Part shown: piece by piece, positions 1-7,240 of the stretch
Layout of the letters: each line of letters opens with the position of its first letter
Numbering within the stretch: position 1 is the stretch's first letter
From: JBBDMX01 sp038241095
Lineage (GTDB): Bacteria; Planctomycetota; Phycisphaerae; Phycisphaerales; Phycisphaeraceae
Direction of reading: 5' to 3'
DNA length: 7,388 nt
NCBI GenBank assembly: GCA_038241095.1
Contig: JBBRGB010000178.1
Location: forward strand, 1-7,388
The notes under the pieces: model-generated
Told to the model about the DNA's origin: nothing
The model's input: the letters and a program-made list of their open reading frames with translations, nothing else
Databases searched by the model: none
Made by a program: the position numbers and the translations under genes

Positions 1-2127
1 GGTGGTGGTCAGGGGCTGTATTGCGTTGGCGTTTTGCAAGGCGGGGCAGCTGAACGCGGCGTGATTGTCGCGGGCGGAGAAATGATTCGATGCCATGCCG
101 CCAACGATGGCGAGGTCATCTGGCAGGCGGCGACACCAGTAAGTCACGGTCACGCCGTGATCGCGGGCGACACGGTGCTGGTGCCTCTGCAAGATTCGCT
201 GTTGACCCTGTCGGCCCGCGATGGCGCGCCGCTGGCGACCATGCCCGTGCGAACCACGCAAGAGGCTGACCCGCTGGGCAACCTCACCACCGATGGTCGG
301 GTGATTGTCGCCACCGGTTTGGAACGTGCCACGGTGTACGTCGAGAGTCGGCAACAACTCCTGGCGTTGAATCGGGAAATACAAGCGGGCGTAACGTCGG
401 CTTTGTTGCGACGGGCACGCTTGCATCGCGTGCTGGGCGAGGCTGATGCCGCGTTGCGCGATTATCGCGCCGTCATTGCCGCCGATGTGCGTCCGCGCGG
501 TTCGGCCACGGTCGCCAAGCCTGAGTTGCTCGACCTGCTCTTGCGTGAAACCCGTTTACAAAGCCAACCCGCGCGTGTGCAAGCGTTGCTCGATGAGGCC
601 GTCGCACTTGCCACGACCACGCCGGATCGTCTGCGGTTGCAACTGTCGCGGGCCGCAGTCGCGGTGGCGCAAGCGCGTTGGCGCGACGCGGCCATGCTCT
701 ACGAAGTCGTGGCCCTGGATGACAGTCAAACGCTGGTGACCTTCGATGAAGAAAATCAACCCAACGCCGCCGCCACTGGCGTGACGCAAGACCACGATGA
801 CGCCACCGCCCAGGCTTGCCGTTTAGCGTCCGCCGCCCTTGACAATCTCGCCCGCCAAGCCCCCGACGCCATCCTTCCCCTATTGCGTGACCGCGGCCAA
901 GCGACCTTGAACAAAGCCAAATCAGAGCAGGCCAACGTCGAAACTCTACTGGCCATCGCCGGGGCCTATCCGCAAACGTCCGTGGCCTTCGAAGCCGTCG
1001 CCCTTGCGGCCCGCCGCGCCCGCGATGCCGGACAGTGGGAACGCGGCGAACTGATCCTGCGGCAAGCGACGCGGCACCGTGACCCCCGCGTAGCCGCGGC
1101 CGCGTGGGTGACGCTGGCGGATTATCACGCCGATCGGGACTGGCCCCGCATGGCTGCGGCGGAATGTCGCTATTTGGCGGAACACTTCGCCGATGTGCCC
1201 GTCATCGACGCGGGTGCGACGCTTGCCGCCGACACCTTGGCACAACAACGATTGGGCGCCCTTGCCAAACGCTGGGGTGCTGAGGCTTTGCAAGCACGCC
1301 CGCCCGTGATGAGTTTTGCCGTGGCCAGTGAGTCCGACGACAAAGCCAAGACGCCGCCGACGCTGGTGGGTGTGGATGCCAAAGGCCCTGTGCCATCGCA
1401 GTTTTTCGATGACCACGTGTTTCTTTTTGCTCGCACCAATCGCAAACTGGAATGCCGCGATGAGTTGGACGATCAAGCCGCCTGGCCCGCGTTGCCGTTG
1501 GGTGAGGAAGGGTCGTTGTTCCGTCCCGCCAGCGCCGCATTGCGGGCCAAGCACGAAGCGGACGGCACGGGGCAACGCCTCGTCGGTGTGCTGCCGGTCG
1601 ATGGCCACATCGCCATCCTCTTCGATGAAACCGCCATCACGGCCATCAGCCTCCTTCGGGGCGAAAAGCTCTGGACCCTCAAAACCCCTGGCTACCCCGA
1701 TGACGATGACACCGCGGCGCAAACCCGCCCCGGTAAAGCCCGGCCACGCCCCGTTGTCCAGCGCGGCAACAATCGCCCTTCGCTCGTCACCACCACCGCC
1801 AGTCCCTTTGCCCTCGCCCGCCTCGGCACGCCCCCCAAAGGCTATTTTGATGCAGACTTGGGCCTTGGGCTGATGGTGCGAAGCGTGATCGACCCCGACA
1901 CCCTGGCCGACCGCATCGAGGCTTTCGATCTCGCCACCGCGACGCCGCTTTGGACGCTTTCACTCGCCCGTCACACTGTCGATGGTTTGCAAATTAACGA
2001 CGAGGCCGTGATTCTCTCGCTCGATGACGGGGCCGCGCAGTGGCATTGCGACCCCGCCACGGGCCGCGTGCTCAAACGCATCGACACCACCACCGCAACC
2101 AACCGTAAAGAAAATCAACGTGACTGA
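1..2127 (+). CDS. PQQ/BamB-like beta-propeller protein with internal TPR-like helical region (5' partial)
   Basis: The reading frame is open from the first base, so the gene begins upstream; 708 residues are visible (residue 1 = bases 1-3). A TTG at 34 is not needed as a start. Residues about 1-110 are beta-rich and contain PQQ-type blade patterns such as NDGEVIWQA and DSLLTLSARDGAPLA. Residues about 126-430 switch to Ala/Leu/Arg-rich helices of TPR character, for example LHRVLGEADAALRDYRAVIA. Blade-like beta sequence returns at about 440-697, for example EAFDLATATPLWTLSL and CDPATGRVLKRID. Proteins of this kind serve as interaction scaffolds, often in the periplasm or envelope; PQQ binding itself is not implied. 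No signal peptide can be judged because the N-terminus is missing. The stop overlaps the next gene, suggesting a shared transcript. The fold assignment is fairly secure; the function is unknown. Confidence 0.85.
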   Translation, partial: GGGQGLYCVGVLQGGAAERGVIVAGGEMIRCHAANDGEVIWQAATPVSHGHAVIAGDTVLVPLQDSLLTLSARDGAPLATMPVRTTQEADPLGNLTTDGRVIVATGLERATVYVESRQQLLALNREIQAGVTSALLRRARLHRVLGEADAALRDYRAVIAADVRPRGSATVAKPELLDLLLRETRLQSQPARVQALLDEAVALATTTPDRLRLQLSRAAVAVAQARWRDAAMLYEVVALDDSQTLVTFDEENQPNAAATGVTQDHDDATAQACRLASAALDNLARQAPDAILPLLRDRGQATLNKAKSEQANVETLLAIAGAYPQTSVAFEAVALAARRARDAGQWERGELILRQATRHRDPRVAAAAWVTLADYHADRDWPRMAAAECRYLAEHFADVPVIDAGATLAADTLAQQRLGALAKRWGAEALQARPPVMSFAVASESDDKAKTPPTLVGVDAKGPVPSQFFDDHVFLFARTNRKLECRDELDDQAAWPALPLGEEGSLFRPASAALRAKHEADGTGQRLVGVLPVDGHIAILFDETAITAISLLRGEKLWTLKTPGYPDDDDTAAQTRPGKARPRPVVQRGNNRPSLVTTTASPFALARLGTPPKGYFDADLGLGLMVRSVIDPDTLADRIEAFDLATATPLWTLSLARHTVDGLQINDEAVILSLDDGAAQWHCDPATGRVLKRIDTTTATNRKENQRD
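2106..2127 (+). promoter_or_regulatory. Translational coupling junction, gene 1 stop / gene 2 start
   Basis: The sequence GTGACTGA places a GTG start (2120-2122) just before the TGA stop of the upstream gene (2125-2127). The purine run AAAGAAAA (2107-2114) upstream is at best a weak ribosome binding site. Short overlaps of this kind usually mean that a ribosome ending gene 1 restarts on gene 2, keeping the two products in proportion. This junction is the main argument for the GTG start over the ATG at 2024. Confidence 0.6.
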
Positions 2128-4675
2128 TTTGCTCTATCGAATCCTGGGCATCGACCCTTCGCGCATCCCCACCGATGCGCAGACCGATCTGGTCTGGATG
2201 CACGCTCCGCAATCCTGGGGCATCTTCGTCCTCCTGGCCGGGCTGGCCGCGGCGGTGTGGGGCGTCTTTTGGCTTTACCGCCACGAGATCAAAACCGCCC
2301 CCCGCAAAGTCCGCATCACGCTGGCGTTTGTTCGCAGCGCCGTGGTGGTCATTCTGGCCTTGGTGCTTCTTGGCCCGGCCTTGGCGATCTCCCAACGCCG
2401 GATCATTCAGCCCTTCATCGTGCTGCTGCTCGATGATTCGTCCTCCATGACCAACGCCGATCACTACGCCGATGACGCCTCGGCTCAAATCGCCGCCGGG
2501 GCCTTGAACACGGAAGTTGCCAACGTCCGCAACGATCGGCCCACGCGCCAGCGCATCGTCGATCACGTTCTCTCCCGCGACGATCACCAACTCCTGCGCG
2601 AGCTTTCGCTAAAAGGGCGGGTTAAGGTCATCACCTTCTCCAACCGTCTGCGCGAGCTTGCGACCCTTGATGCCGCGCCCGTCACGACGGGTCCGAGCAA
2701 CGCCAACCGCGGCGCAAACGCGGGCAATGCCGCGTCGCCTAATGGGCAAGCCATTGTCGTGCCGCAATATGACGCCCTTGGCCCGACAACGAATCTGAGT
2801 CGCGCCATTCGTCAGACCTTGAAGTCACTTTCGCGTGATCCCGTGGCGGCCATTGCCATCATCACCGACGGGCAGAACACCGAGGGCGACGACCCTGCCG
2901 AGGCCGCAGAGTTCGCCGGGCAGCAGCATGTGCCGGTCTTCACTGTGGGTGTGGGCGACACGCAGAAGCCGCGGAACCTCGCGGTGGCGGTGGCTTGGCC
3001 GGATCAGAATGTCTGGCGCGATGATCCTTTCGCCATCGAAGTGGCCGTGACCGGTCAGGGGCTTGGGGCCGCCACTGTGCCCGTTGAACTGCTCGAAGCC
3101 CCGGCTCGTGACGACGGAAGCATCGGCGTGCCGGACACTGGCGCGACCGTGGTCGCGCGACAGGAAGTCACCGTCACCGATGCCGCGCCGCGTGTCACCG
3201 CCTCGTTTCAGCATGTGCCCAAGCGGGCTGGCAAGTTCACCTACACCATTCGCATTCCCGTGCAGCCCAACGAGTGGCGCGAGGATGACAACGCCGCGGC
3301 CGCCAATCTCACCGTGCGCTCCGAACAGGCTCGCGTGCTGCTCGTGGCCGGGACACCGTCGTGGGAATATCAACTCGTCACTTCGGTGTTGCAACGCGAC
3401 AAGTCGATCAATCTTTCCTGCTGGTTGCAATCGATGGATTTGGACATGAAGCAGGAGGGCAACACGCCCATCGACCGCCTGCCCAACACTGCCGAGGCGT
3501 TGTTCAAATACGACCTGATTATTCTGCTGGACCCCAACCCCAGCCCGGCTTACAACCCGTTGGAGTTGGACAGTCGCTGGATGGAGTTGCTCCGCCGCTT
3601 TGTGGGCGAACACGCCGGCGGAGTGCTGTACATGGCAGGCCCGGCCTACGCGCCGCGGCTGCTCTCAAGTCCTTCCGCCGATGACCTGCGGGTGCTGCTG
3701 CCCGTGACCTTGGGCGAGAGCCGATCGCTGGACGTGGAGATGTTCACCACCGCCTTTACCCGCGCCTGGCCCGTGCGACTGACGCCCGAAGGCCAGACCC
3801 ACCCCGTCACCAGTTTTGATCTTGACCCGGCGTTGAACCTCACCCGCTGGCAGGCGATGCCCGGCATCTACTGGAGTTTGCCGGCCCAACGCGCCAAGCC
3901 CGGCGCGAGTGTGTTGCTGGAACACACCGATCCCACCGCCCGCAGCGCCGATGGCAATCGGCCGCTCTTGGTGGCGGGGCAGTACGCCGGGGGGCGTGTG
4001 CTTTACGCGGGCTTCGACGGCACATGGCGCTGGCGCAGCGTGGGCCACGACAGCGAGTATTTCGACAAGTTCTGGATTCAAGCTTCGCGCTATTTGATCG
4101 AAGGTCGCCGCATGGGCAGTCAACGCCGTGGCCTCATCACCACCGACCGCGAACGCTACGGCCTGGGCGACCCGGTCATCATCACCGCCAAACTATTCGA
4201 CTCCAGTTATGCCCCCTTGGCGGACAATGAAATCGAAGGCGAGTTGAAGGCGGGCCGGGATGCGATGCTACCGGTGACCCTGCGTGCCCTGCCCGATCGG
4301 CCGGGGCATTACCAGGCCACCGTCACCGCGACACAGTTGGGCGCCAATGAATTGGCCGTGATGTTGCCGCCGGACTTGGGCAGCGGGCAAGGCGTGCGGA
4401 TTGTCAAGAACTTCACCGTGGAGTTGCCACGGGTGGAGTTCGCCGACCCCACGTTGAACAAGCCGTTGCTTGTGCAGATGGCGGATCGTTCGGGCGGGGG
4501 GTACTTCGACATTGACCAGATCGCCAAACTTCCGGCTGCGGTGCCGAACCTGCAACAGACGGTGGTCTATCGGGAAAAGCCCGTGGAACTCTGGGACACC
4601 GCCACGCTGTTGTTGATCATCGCTGGCCTGTTGACCCTCGAATGGGCCTTGCGCAAGCGATTCAAACTGTTGTGA
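2120..4675 (+). CDS. Membrane-anchored VWA domain protein with inactive GATase1-like domain
   Basis: The product is 851 residues from a GTG start. Membrane helices lie at about 33-53 and 66-90. A VWA domain follows: FIVLLLDDSSSM holds the MIDAS motif DxSxS at 105-109, with the MIDAS Thr at about 224 (PTTNLSRAI) and the TDG Asp at 250, so metal-dependent ligand binding looks intact. Residues about 285-403 are Ig/CARDB-like beta sequence. RVLLVAGTPSWEY (405-417) opens a GATase1-like domain; its elbow region GGVLYMAGP (500-508) has no Cys, and the only cysteine in the protein is C434, so amidotransferase activity is unlikely. DGTWRWR (633-639) and FWIQASRYL (651-659) match the conserved end of this planctomycete family. 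A final helix at about 829-844 precedes a basic tail. An alternative ATG at 2024 would add 32 residues of unconvincing sequence and a 104-base overlap; GTG at 2120 is preferred. Likely an envelope protein; the partner is unknown. Confidence 0.9.
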   Translation: MTDLLYRILGIDPSRIPTDAQTDLVWMHAPQSWGIFVLLAGLAAAVWGVFWLYRHEIKTAPRKVRITLAFVRSAVVVILALVLLGPALAISQRRIIQPFIVLLLDDSSSMTNADHYADDASAQIAAGALNTEVANVRNDRPTRQRIVDHVLSRDDHQLLRELSLKGRVKVITFSNRLRELATLDAAPVTTGPSNANRGANAGNAASPNGQAIVVPQYDALGPTTNLSRAIRQTLKSLSRDPVAAIAIITDGQNTEGDDPAEAAEFAGQQHVPVFTVGVGDTQKPRNLAVAVAWPDQNVWRDDPFAIEVAVTGQGLGAATVPVELLEAPARDDGSIGVPDTGATVVARQEVTVTDAAPRVTASFQHVPKRAGKFTYTIRIPVQPNEWREDDNAAAANLTVRSEQARVLLVAGTPSWEYQLVTSVLQRDKSINLSCWLQSMDLDMKQEGNTPIDRLPNTAEALFKYDLIILLDPNPSPAYNPLELDSRWMELLRRFVGEHAGGVLYMAGPAYAPRLLSSPSADDLRVLLPVTLGESRSLDVEMFTTAFTRAWPVRLTPEGQTHPVTSFDLDPALNLTRWQAMPGIYWSLPAQRAKPGASVLLEHTDPTARSADGNRPLLVAGQYAGGRVLYAGFDGTWRWRSVGHDSEYFDKFWIQASRYLIEGRRMGSQRRGLITTDRERYGLGDPVIITAKLFDSSYAPLADNEIEGELKAGRDAMLPVTLRALPDRPGHYQATVTATQLGANELAVMLPPDLGSGQGVRIVKNFTVELPRVEFADPTLNKPLLVQMADRSGGGYFDIDQIAKLPAAVPNLQQTVVYREKPVELWDTATLLLIIAGLLTLEWALRKRFKLL

Positions 4676-4693
4676 TTTGATAAACAAGAAGAA

Positions 4694-4730
4694 AGTCTTG
4701 AGTCCTGAGTCTTGAGTCTTGAGTCTTGAG
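4694..4730 (+). repeat. Tandem 7-base repeat (AGTCTTG), left arm of an inverted repeat
   Basis: Five consecutive copies of AGTCTTG run from 4694 to 4728, the second with C for T (AGTCCTG), followed by AG. The array starts 18 bases after the stop of the VWA gene. It forms the left arm of an inverted repeat with 4782-4811. Similar short repeats are scattered between genes in planctomycetes and other large GC-rich genomes, where they also generate spurious short ORFs; that statement is from general knowledge and was not checked here. Confidence 0.85.
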
Positions 4731-4746
4731 GTTGGAAAATACGATC

Positions 4747-4824
4747 ATGAAACTTCAAGCTCCTAGCCTCAAGCCTTTTCCCTCAAGACTCATCCCTCAA
4801 GACTCAAGACTAACACTCCCATGA
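4747..4824 (+). CDS. Possible 25-codon leader ORF overlapping the next start (ATGA)
   Basis: An ATG at 4747 opens a 25-codon frame beginning MKLQAPSLKPF. It ends at TGA 4822-4824, which shares bases with the ATG of the DUF4175-like gene in an ATGA overlap. A GAGG (4728-4731) lies about 15 bases upstream, too far for a good Shine-Dalgarno. Much of the frame is translated repeat, so it may be fortuitous. If translated, it would drive ribosomes through the right hairpin arm and could couple to the downstream gene. Any ATGA start creates this stop, so the overlap alone is weak evidence. Confidence 0.15.
   Translation: MKLQAPSLKPFPSRLIPQDSRLTLP
4782..4811 (-). repeat. Inverted copies of the 7-base repeat, right arm
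   Basis: CTCAAGACT occurs at 4782-4790, and CTCAAGACTCAAGACT at 4796-4811; both are reverse complements of the left array. The best pairing, 4715-4731 with 4795-4811, is 17 uninterrupted base pairs with a 63-base loop. More degenerate CTTCAAG and CCTCAAG copies lie at about 4753-4774. The arm ends 9 bases before the start codon of the DUF4175-like gene. In RNA the hairpin would put its base at the ribosome landing site. No T-run follows, so it is not a standard intrinsic terminator. Confidence 0.8.
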
Positions 4825-7022
4825 CCAGTTTCACGATTCCAACTTTGCCGCCGATCATTACCCGCCGCTTAAGCGCCCTGCGGCGACGGATTCGCCTGTG
4901 GTTCGCCCTTTCGGGCCTGAGCCTCTGTGTGTTGCTCATCGGCGCGTGGGCGACATTGAGCCTGGGGCTGGATTATTGGTGGCGTTGGGATCGCCAGCAA
5001 CGGGCCATCATTTTGGCGTCGGGGCTGCTGGCCTTGGCGGTGGTGGCTTGGCGGCAATTGCTCTGGCCGCTGTGGCAGAAGTTGTCGGATGACGCCTTGG
5101 TCTTGCGCGTGGAGGCCTCGCATCCGCGCTTGGGTCAGCGGCTCATCAGTGCCGTGCAGTTGTCGCGGATGGGCCAGGCCGCGGTGAGCGCCGGGGCTTC
5201 ACCGAGCATGGTGCGCAAGACCATTGAGGATGGTGCTGCCGCCGCGAAAGACACGCCCTTTGAGCGGGCCGTTTCCGCGCAGTTTCGCAAGACCATTCTC
5301 CAGCAGGCCGCCGGGGCCGCGGTCCTGGCCGGCATCATCGTCGCCATGTTTGTCACTCCCGCCACAGCCGGCGTGATGAAACTCTGGTTTAACCGCAACG
5401 TCACGCTCGGCAGCGCCCAGTGGCCGCAACGCACGCATCTTCAATTCGTCGAACTCACCGGCGACACACTGACCATCCCCCGCGGTGACGATTGGCAAGT
5501 CGTCGTCCAAGCCACCGGCGTGATTCCACACAGCGTCATCGCCGAGATTCGCCCGCTGGCCGAGAACCAAACGCCGCACGAGGAGGAACTCACCCAGGTC
5601 GGCCAGGGCGATTTCCGCGCTCTGTTTCGCAATGTGCTGGCTCCATTCCGCTTCCGCATCGCGGGCGGCGATGCCCGCACGGAGTGGATCACCGTGCAGT
5701 TGGTGGATCGGCCCGAAACGCGTGATTTGACGCTGGCCTATCAGCCGCCCGCGTACACCGGGCAGGCGGCCGCGACGCTGCCGACGGCGCAAGGTTCCTA
5801 CGACCTTCTGGGCGGCGGCGTGTTGACGATTCAAGCCACCGCCTCCAAGCCGCTGCAATCCGCGACGCTGCGACGAGGCGATGAAGACGTAATGCCCTTG
5901 ACCATTCAAGAGGCGTCGGCGGATCAACCGCGACTCAGCGCCACCCTGACCGCCGACCAACTCCAACCCGGCGTTTACAGCATCATGCTCGTCGATGCCC
6001 AGGGCCTCGAATCCCGCAGGCCCGACCGCTTCACCCTCCGCATCGTCGGTGACCGCAAGCCCGAAGTGCGCGGCAAACTCCTGGGCATCTCCGGCTGGGT
6101 CACCGCCAACGCCTCCATCCCCATCGACCTGCGCATGACCGATGACTTCGGCATTACCGCCACGGGCCTGACTTACCAAATCGCCCTGCCCGGAGCGGAG
6201 AAGGGCGACGGTGTGGAACTGCCGCTGACCGATCCCGCCTTCGCCCCGGCCAATCCGCTCAAGCGTGAAATCACGGGCTTGCACCGCTTCGACATCGCGC
6301 CCTTGAAACTGCCCATCGGGGCCACTCTGACCTTCCACGTCCACGCCACGGACAACGACATCGTCACCGGCCCGCAACGCGGCCTGTCCAACACCTTCCC
6401 CGTCACCATCGTCACCCCCGAAGAGCTGCGCACCGAACTGCTCCGGCGGGAACAGGAACAACGCCAGGAGTTCGAGCGTCTAATCAAGGATCAGGAAGAC
6501 CTGTTGACCGATGTGCGGGCCACGTTGGTGAGCCTGGGCGAACAGGACGAATTGCCCCCGGCGCAGCGGCAACTACTGGTACGGGCCGAGAAGCGGCAGC
6601 GATTGGCCGGGGACCGATGTGTAACGATCGCCGGTCATTTCGCGTCCATACTGGCGGAGCTGATCAATAACAAACTCGAGGAGCCCAATGGCACCGCCCA
6701 GCGTCGCATTCAAGAGAACATCGTTGGCCCGTTGGAAGCCCTGGCGGCTGGGCCGATACCCCAAGTGGCCGATGTGCTGGATGTGGCGCGAAAGCCCAAC
6801 ATCGCCCCGGCCTTGCGAACCAAGGCCCTGACCGAAGCCGCGGAACGACAACAAAAACTCGTCAACGACATGCAAAAGATCGCCAAGTTCATGGAGAAGT
6901 GGGAGGGGTATCAGGAGGCCATCAACCTGCTGCATGAGATTCTTAAAGCGCAGGGCGAAGTCAATGCCGCGACCATTCGGGAGTTGGAACGGAACATTGA
7001 GACGGGGATCTTTGATGGTTGA
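4821..7022 (+). CDS. DUF4175-like membrane protein with C-terminal helical region
   Basis: The product is 733 residues. Hydrophobic helices are visible at about 26-47, 62-80 and 160-182. Between helices two and three lies HPRLGQRLISAVQL (101-114), and after the third come NRNVTLGSAQWPQRTHL (191-207) and PPAYTG (309-314); these are typical of planctomycete DUF4175-like proteins. Residues about 205-530 are beta-rich with Ig-like character and probably lie outside the cytoplasmic membrane. From about 532 (TPEELRTELLRREQEQRQEF) the sequence becomes charged, helical and coiled-coil-prone. It ends with a second conserved helical segment around MEKWEGYQEAINLLHEIL. No catalytic motif is seen. The ATG at 4821 has no Shine-Dalgarno; the bases before it are AACACTCCC. 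Position after the VWA/GATase-like gene matches the usual order in related clusters, suggesting the two membrane proteins work together. Its molecular role is unknown. Confidence 0.88.
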   Translation: MTSFTIPTLPPIITRRLSALRRRIRLWFALSGLSLCVLLIGAWATLSLGLDYWWRWDRQQRAIILASGLLALAVVAWRQLLWPLWQKLSDDALVLRVEASHPRLGQRLISAVQLSRMGQAAVSAGASPSMVRKTIEDGAAAAKDTPFERAVSAQFRKTILQQAAGAAVLAGIIVAMFVTPATAGVMKLWFNRNVTLGSAQWPQRTHLQFVELTGDTLTIPRGDDWQVVVQATGVIPHSVIAEIRPLAENQTPHEEELTQVGQGDFRALFRNVLAPFRFRIAGGDARTEWITVQLVDRPETRDLTLAYQPPAYTGQAAATLPTAQGSYDLLGGGVLTIQATASKPLQSATLRRGDEDVMPLTIQEASADQPRLSATLTADQLQPGVYSIMLVDAQGLESRRPDRFTLRIVGDRKPEVRGKLLGISGWVTANASIPIDLRMTDDFGITATGLTYQIALPGAEKGDGVELPLTDPAFAPANPLKREITGLHRFDIAPLKLPIGATLTFHVHATDNDIVTGPQRGLSNTFPVTIVTPEELRTELLRREQEQRQEFERLIKDQEDLLTDVRATLVSLGEQDELPPAQRQLLVRAEKRQRLAGDRCVTIAGHFASILAELINNKLEEPNGTAQRRIQENIVGPLEALAAGPIPQVADVLDVARKPNIAPALRTKALTEAAERQQKLVNDMQKIAKFMEKWEGYQEAINLLHEILKAQGEVNAATIRELERNIETGIFDG

Positions 7023-7034
7023 GGGGAAAGGCGG

Positions 7035-7067
7035 TAACCGAGGATGAACGCGGATAAACGCGGATGA
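7035..7067 (+). repeat. 10-base direct repeat, first cluster
   Basis: Three tandem units read TAACCGAGGA (7035-7044), TGAACGCGGA (7045-7054) and TAAACGCGGA (7055-7064), followed by TGA. The array begins 13 bases after the stop of the DUF4175-like gene. It belongs to the same family as the cluster at 7081-7130, differing mainly by CGCGG versus CACGG. Confidence 0.8.
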
Positions 7068-7080
7068 CAAACCAAAGTCG

Positions 7081-7130
7081 GTTACACGGATGAACACGGA
7101 TGATCACAGATGAACACAGATGAACACGGA
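7081..7130 (+). repeat. 10-base direct repeat, second cluster
   Basis: Five in-register units cover 50 bases: GTTACACGGA, TGAACACGGA, TGATCACAGA, TGAACACAGA and TGAACACGGA. The period is one DNA helical turn. The complementary strand, read as protein, gives strings like FIRVHPR, a familiar artefact at the ends of mispredicted genes in several GC-rich phyla. The units are far too short and lack spacers, so this is not a CRISPR array. No role is evident. Confidence 0.85.
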
Positions 7131-7169
7131 TCAATCATGCGGATAGGAATAAATCGATGCTTCCCGTTT

Positions 7170-7190
7170 AGCCACGCAGCGCAGCGGAGT
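7170..7190 (+). repeat. Possible degenerate intergenic repeat (GCCACGCAGCGCAGCGGAG)
   Basis: This GC-rich motif contains GCAGCGCAGCGGAG, an imperfect short internal repeat. It resembles the GCCACGGAG-type intergenic repeats that often accompany GATGAACACGGAT arrays in other genomes. Only one copy is present, so the assignment rests on resemblance. The rest of the gap (7131-7240) shows nothing else recognisable. Confidence 0.3.
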
Positions 7191-7240
7191 GTCGCACCAC
7201 CCCAACGCAAGGTTTACAACTATTTCTTCCGAGTCATGCC

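Noticed and set aside
946..1722. A 258-codon open frame on the - strand inside the beta-propeller gene
   Set aside because: It is antisense to the supported gene, with no domain, no plausible start context and a composition typical of a codon-bias shadow.
1..2127. PQQ-dependent dehydrogenase
   Set aside because: Only blade-like repeats are seen; no quinoprotein catalytic motifs are recognisable and the helical middle region does not fit that enzyme family.
4694..4811. Rho-independent terminator after the VWA gene
   Set aside because: The stem can form, but the loop is 63 bases and no T-run follows the right arm.
4694..4811. Miniature transposable element with terminal inverted repeats
   Set aside because: The arms are simple tandem heptamers, no target-site duplication was found at the ends, and the element would be only about 118 bases. 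A genome-wide copy search could reopen this.
5199..6461. A 420-codon open frame on the - strand inside the DUF4175-like gene
   Set aside because: It is antisense to a well-supported gene, lacks recognisable domains, and is rich in Gly/Asp/Gln/Val as expected from the complement of GC-rich codons. Long antisense frames are common at this base composition.
6573..7097. A 174-codon - strand frame starting in the 10-base repeats
   Set aside because: Its first residues (FIRV, FIRVHPR) are translated repeat and the rest is antisense to the DUF4175-like gene, a known kind of artefact.
7035..7130. Possible CRISPR array
   Set aside because: Units are 10 bases long and directly adjacent, without spacers of 25-40 bases; no cas gene is nearby.
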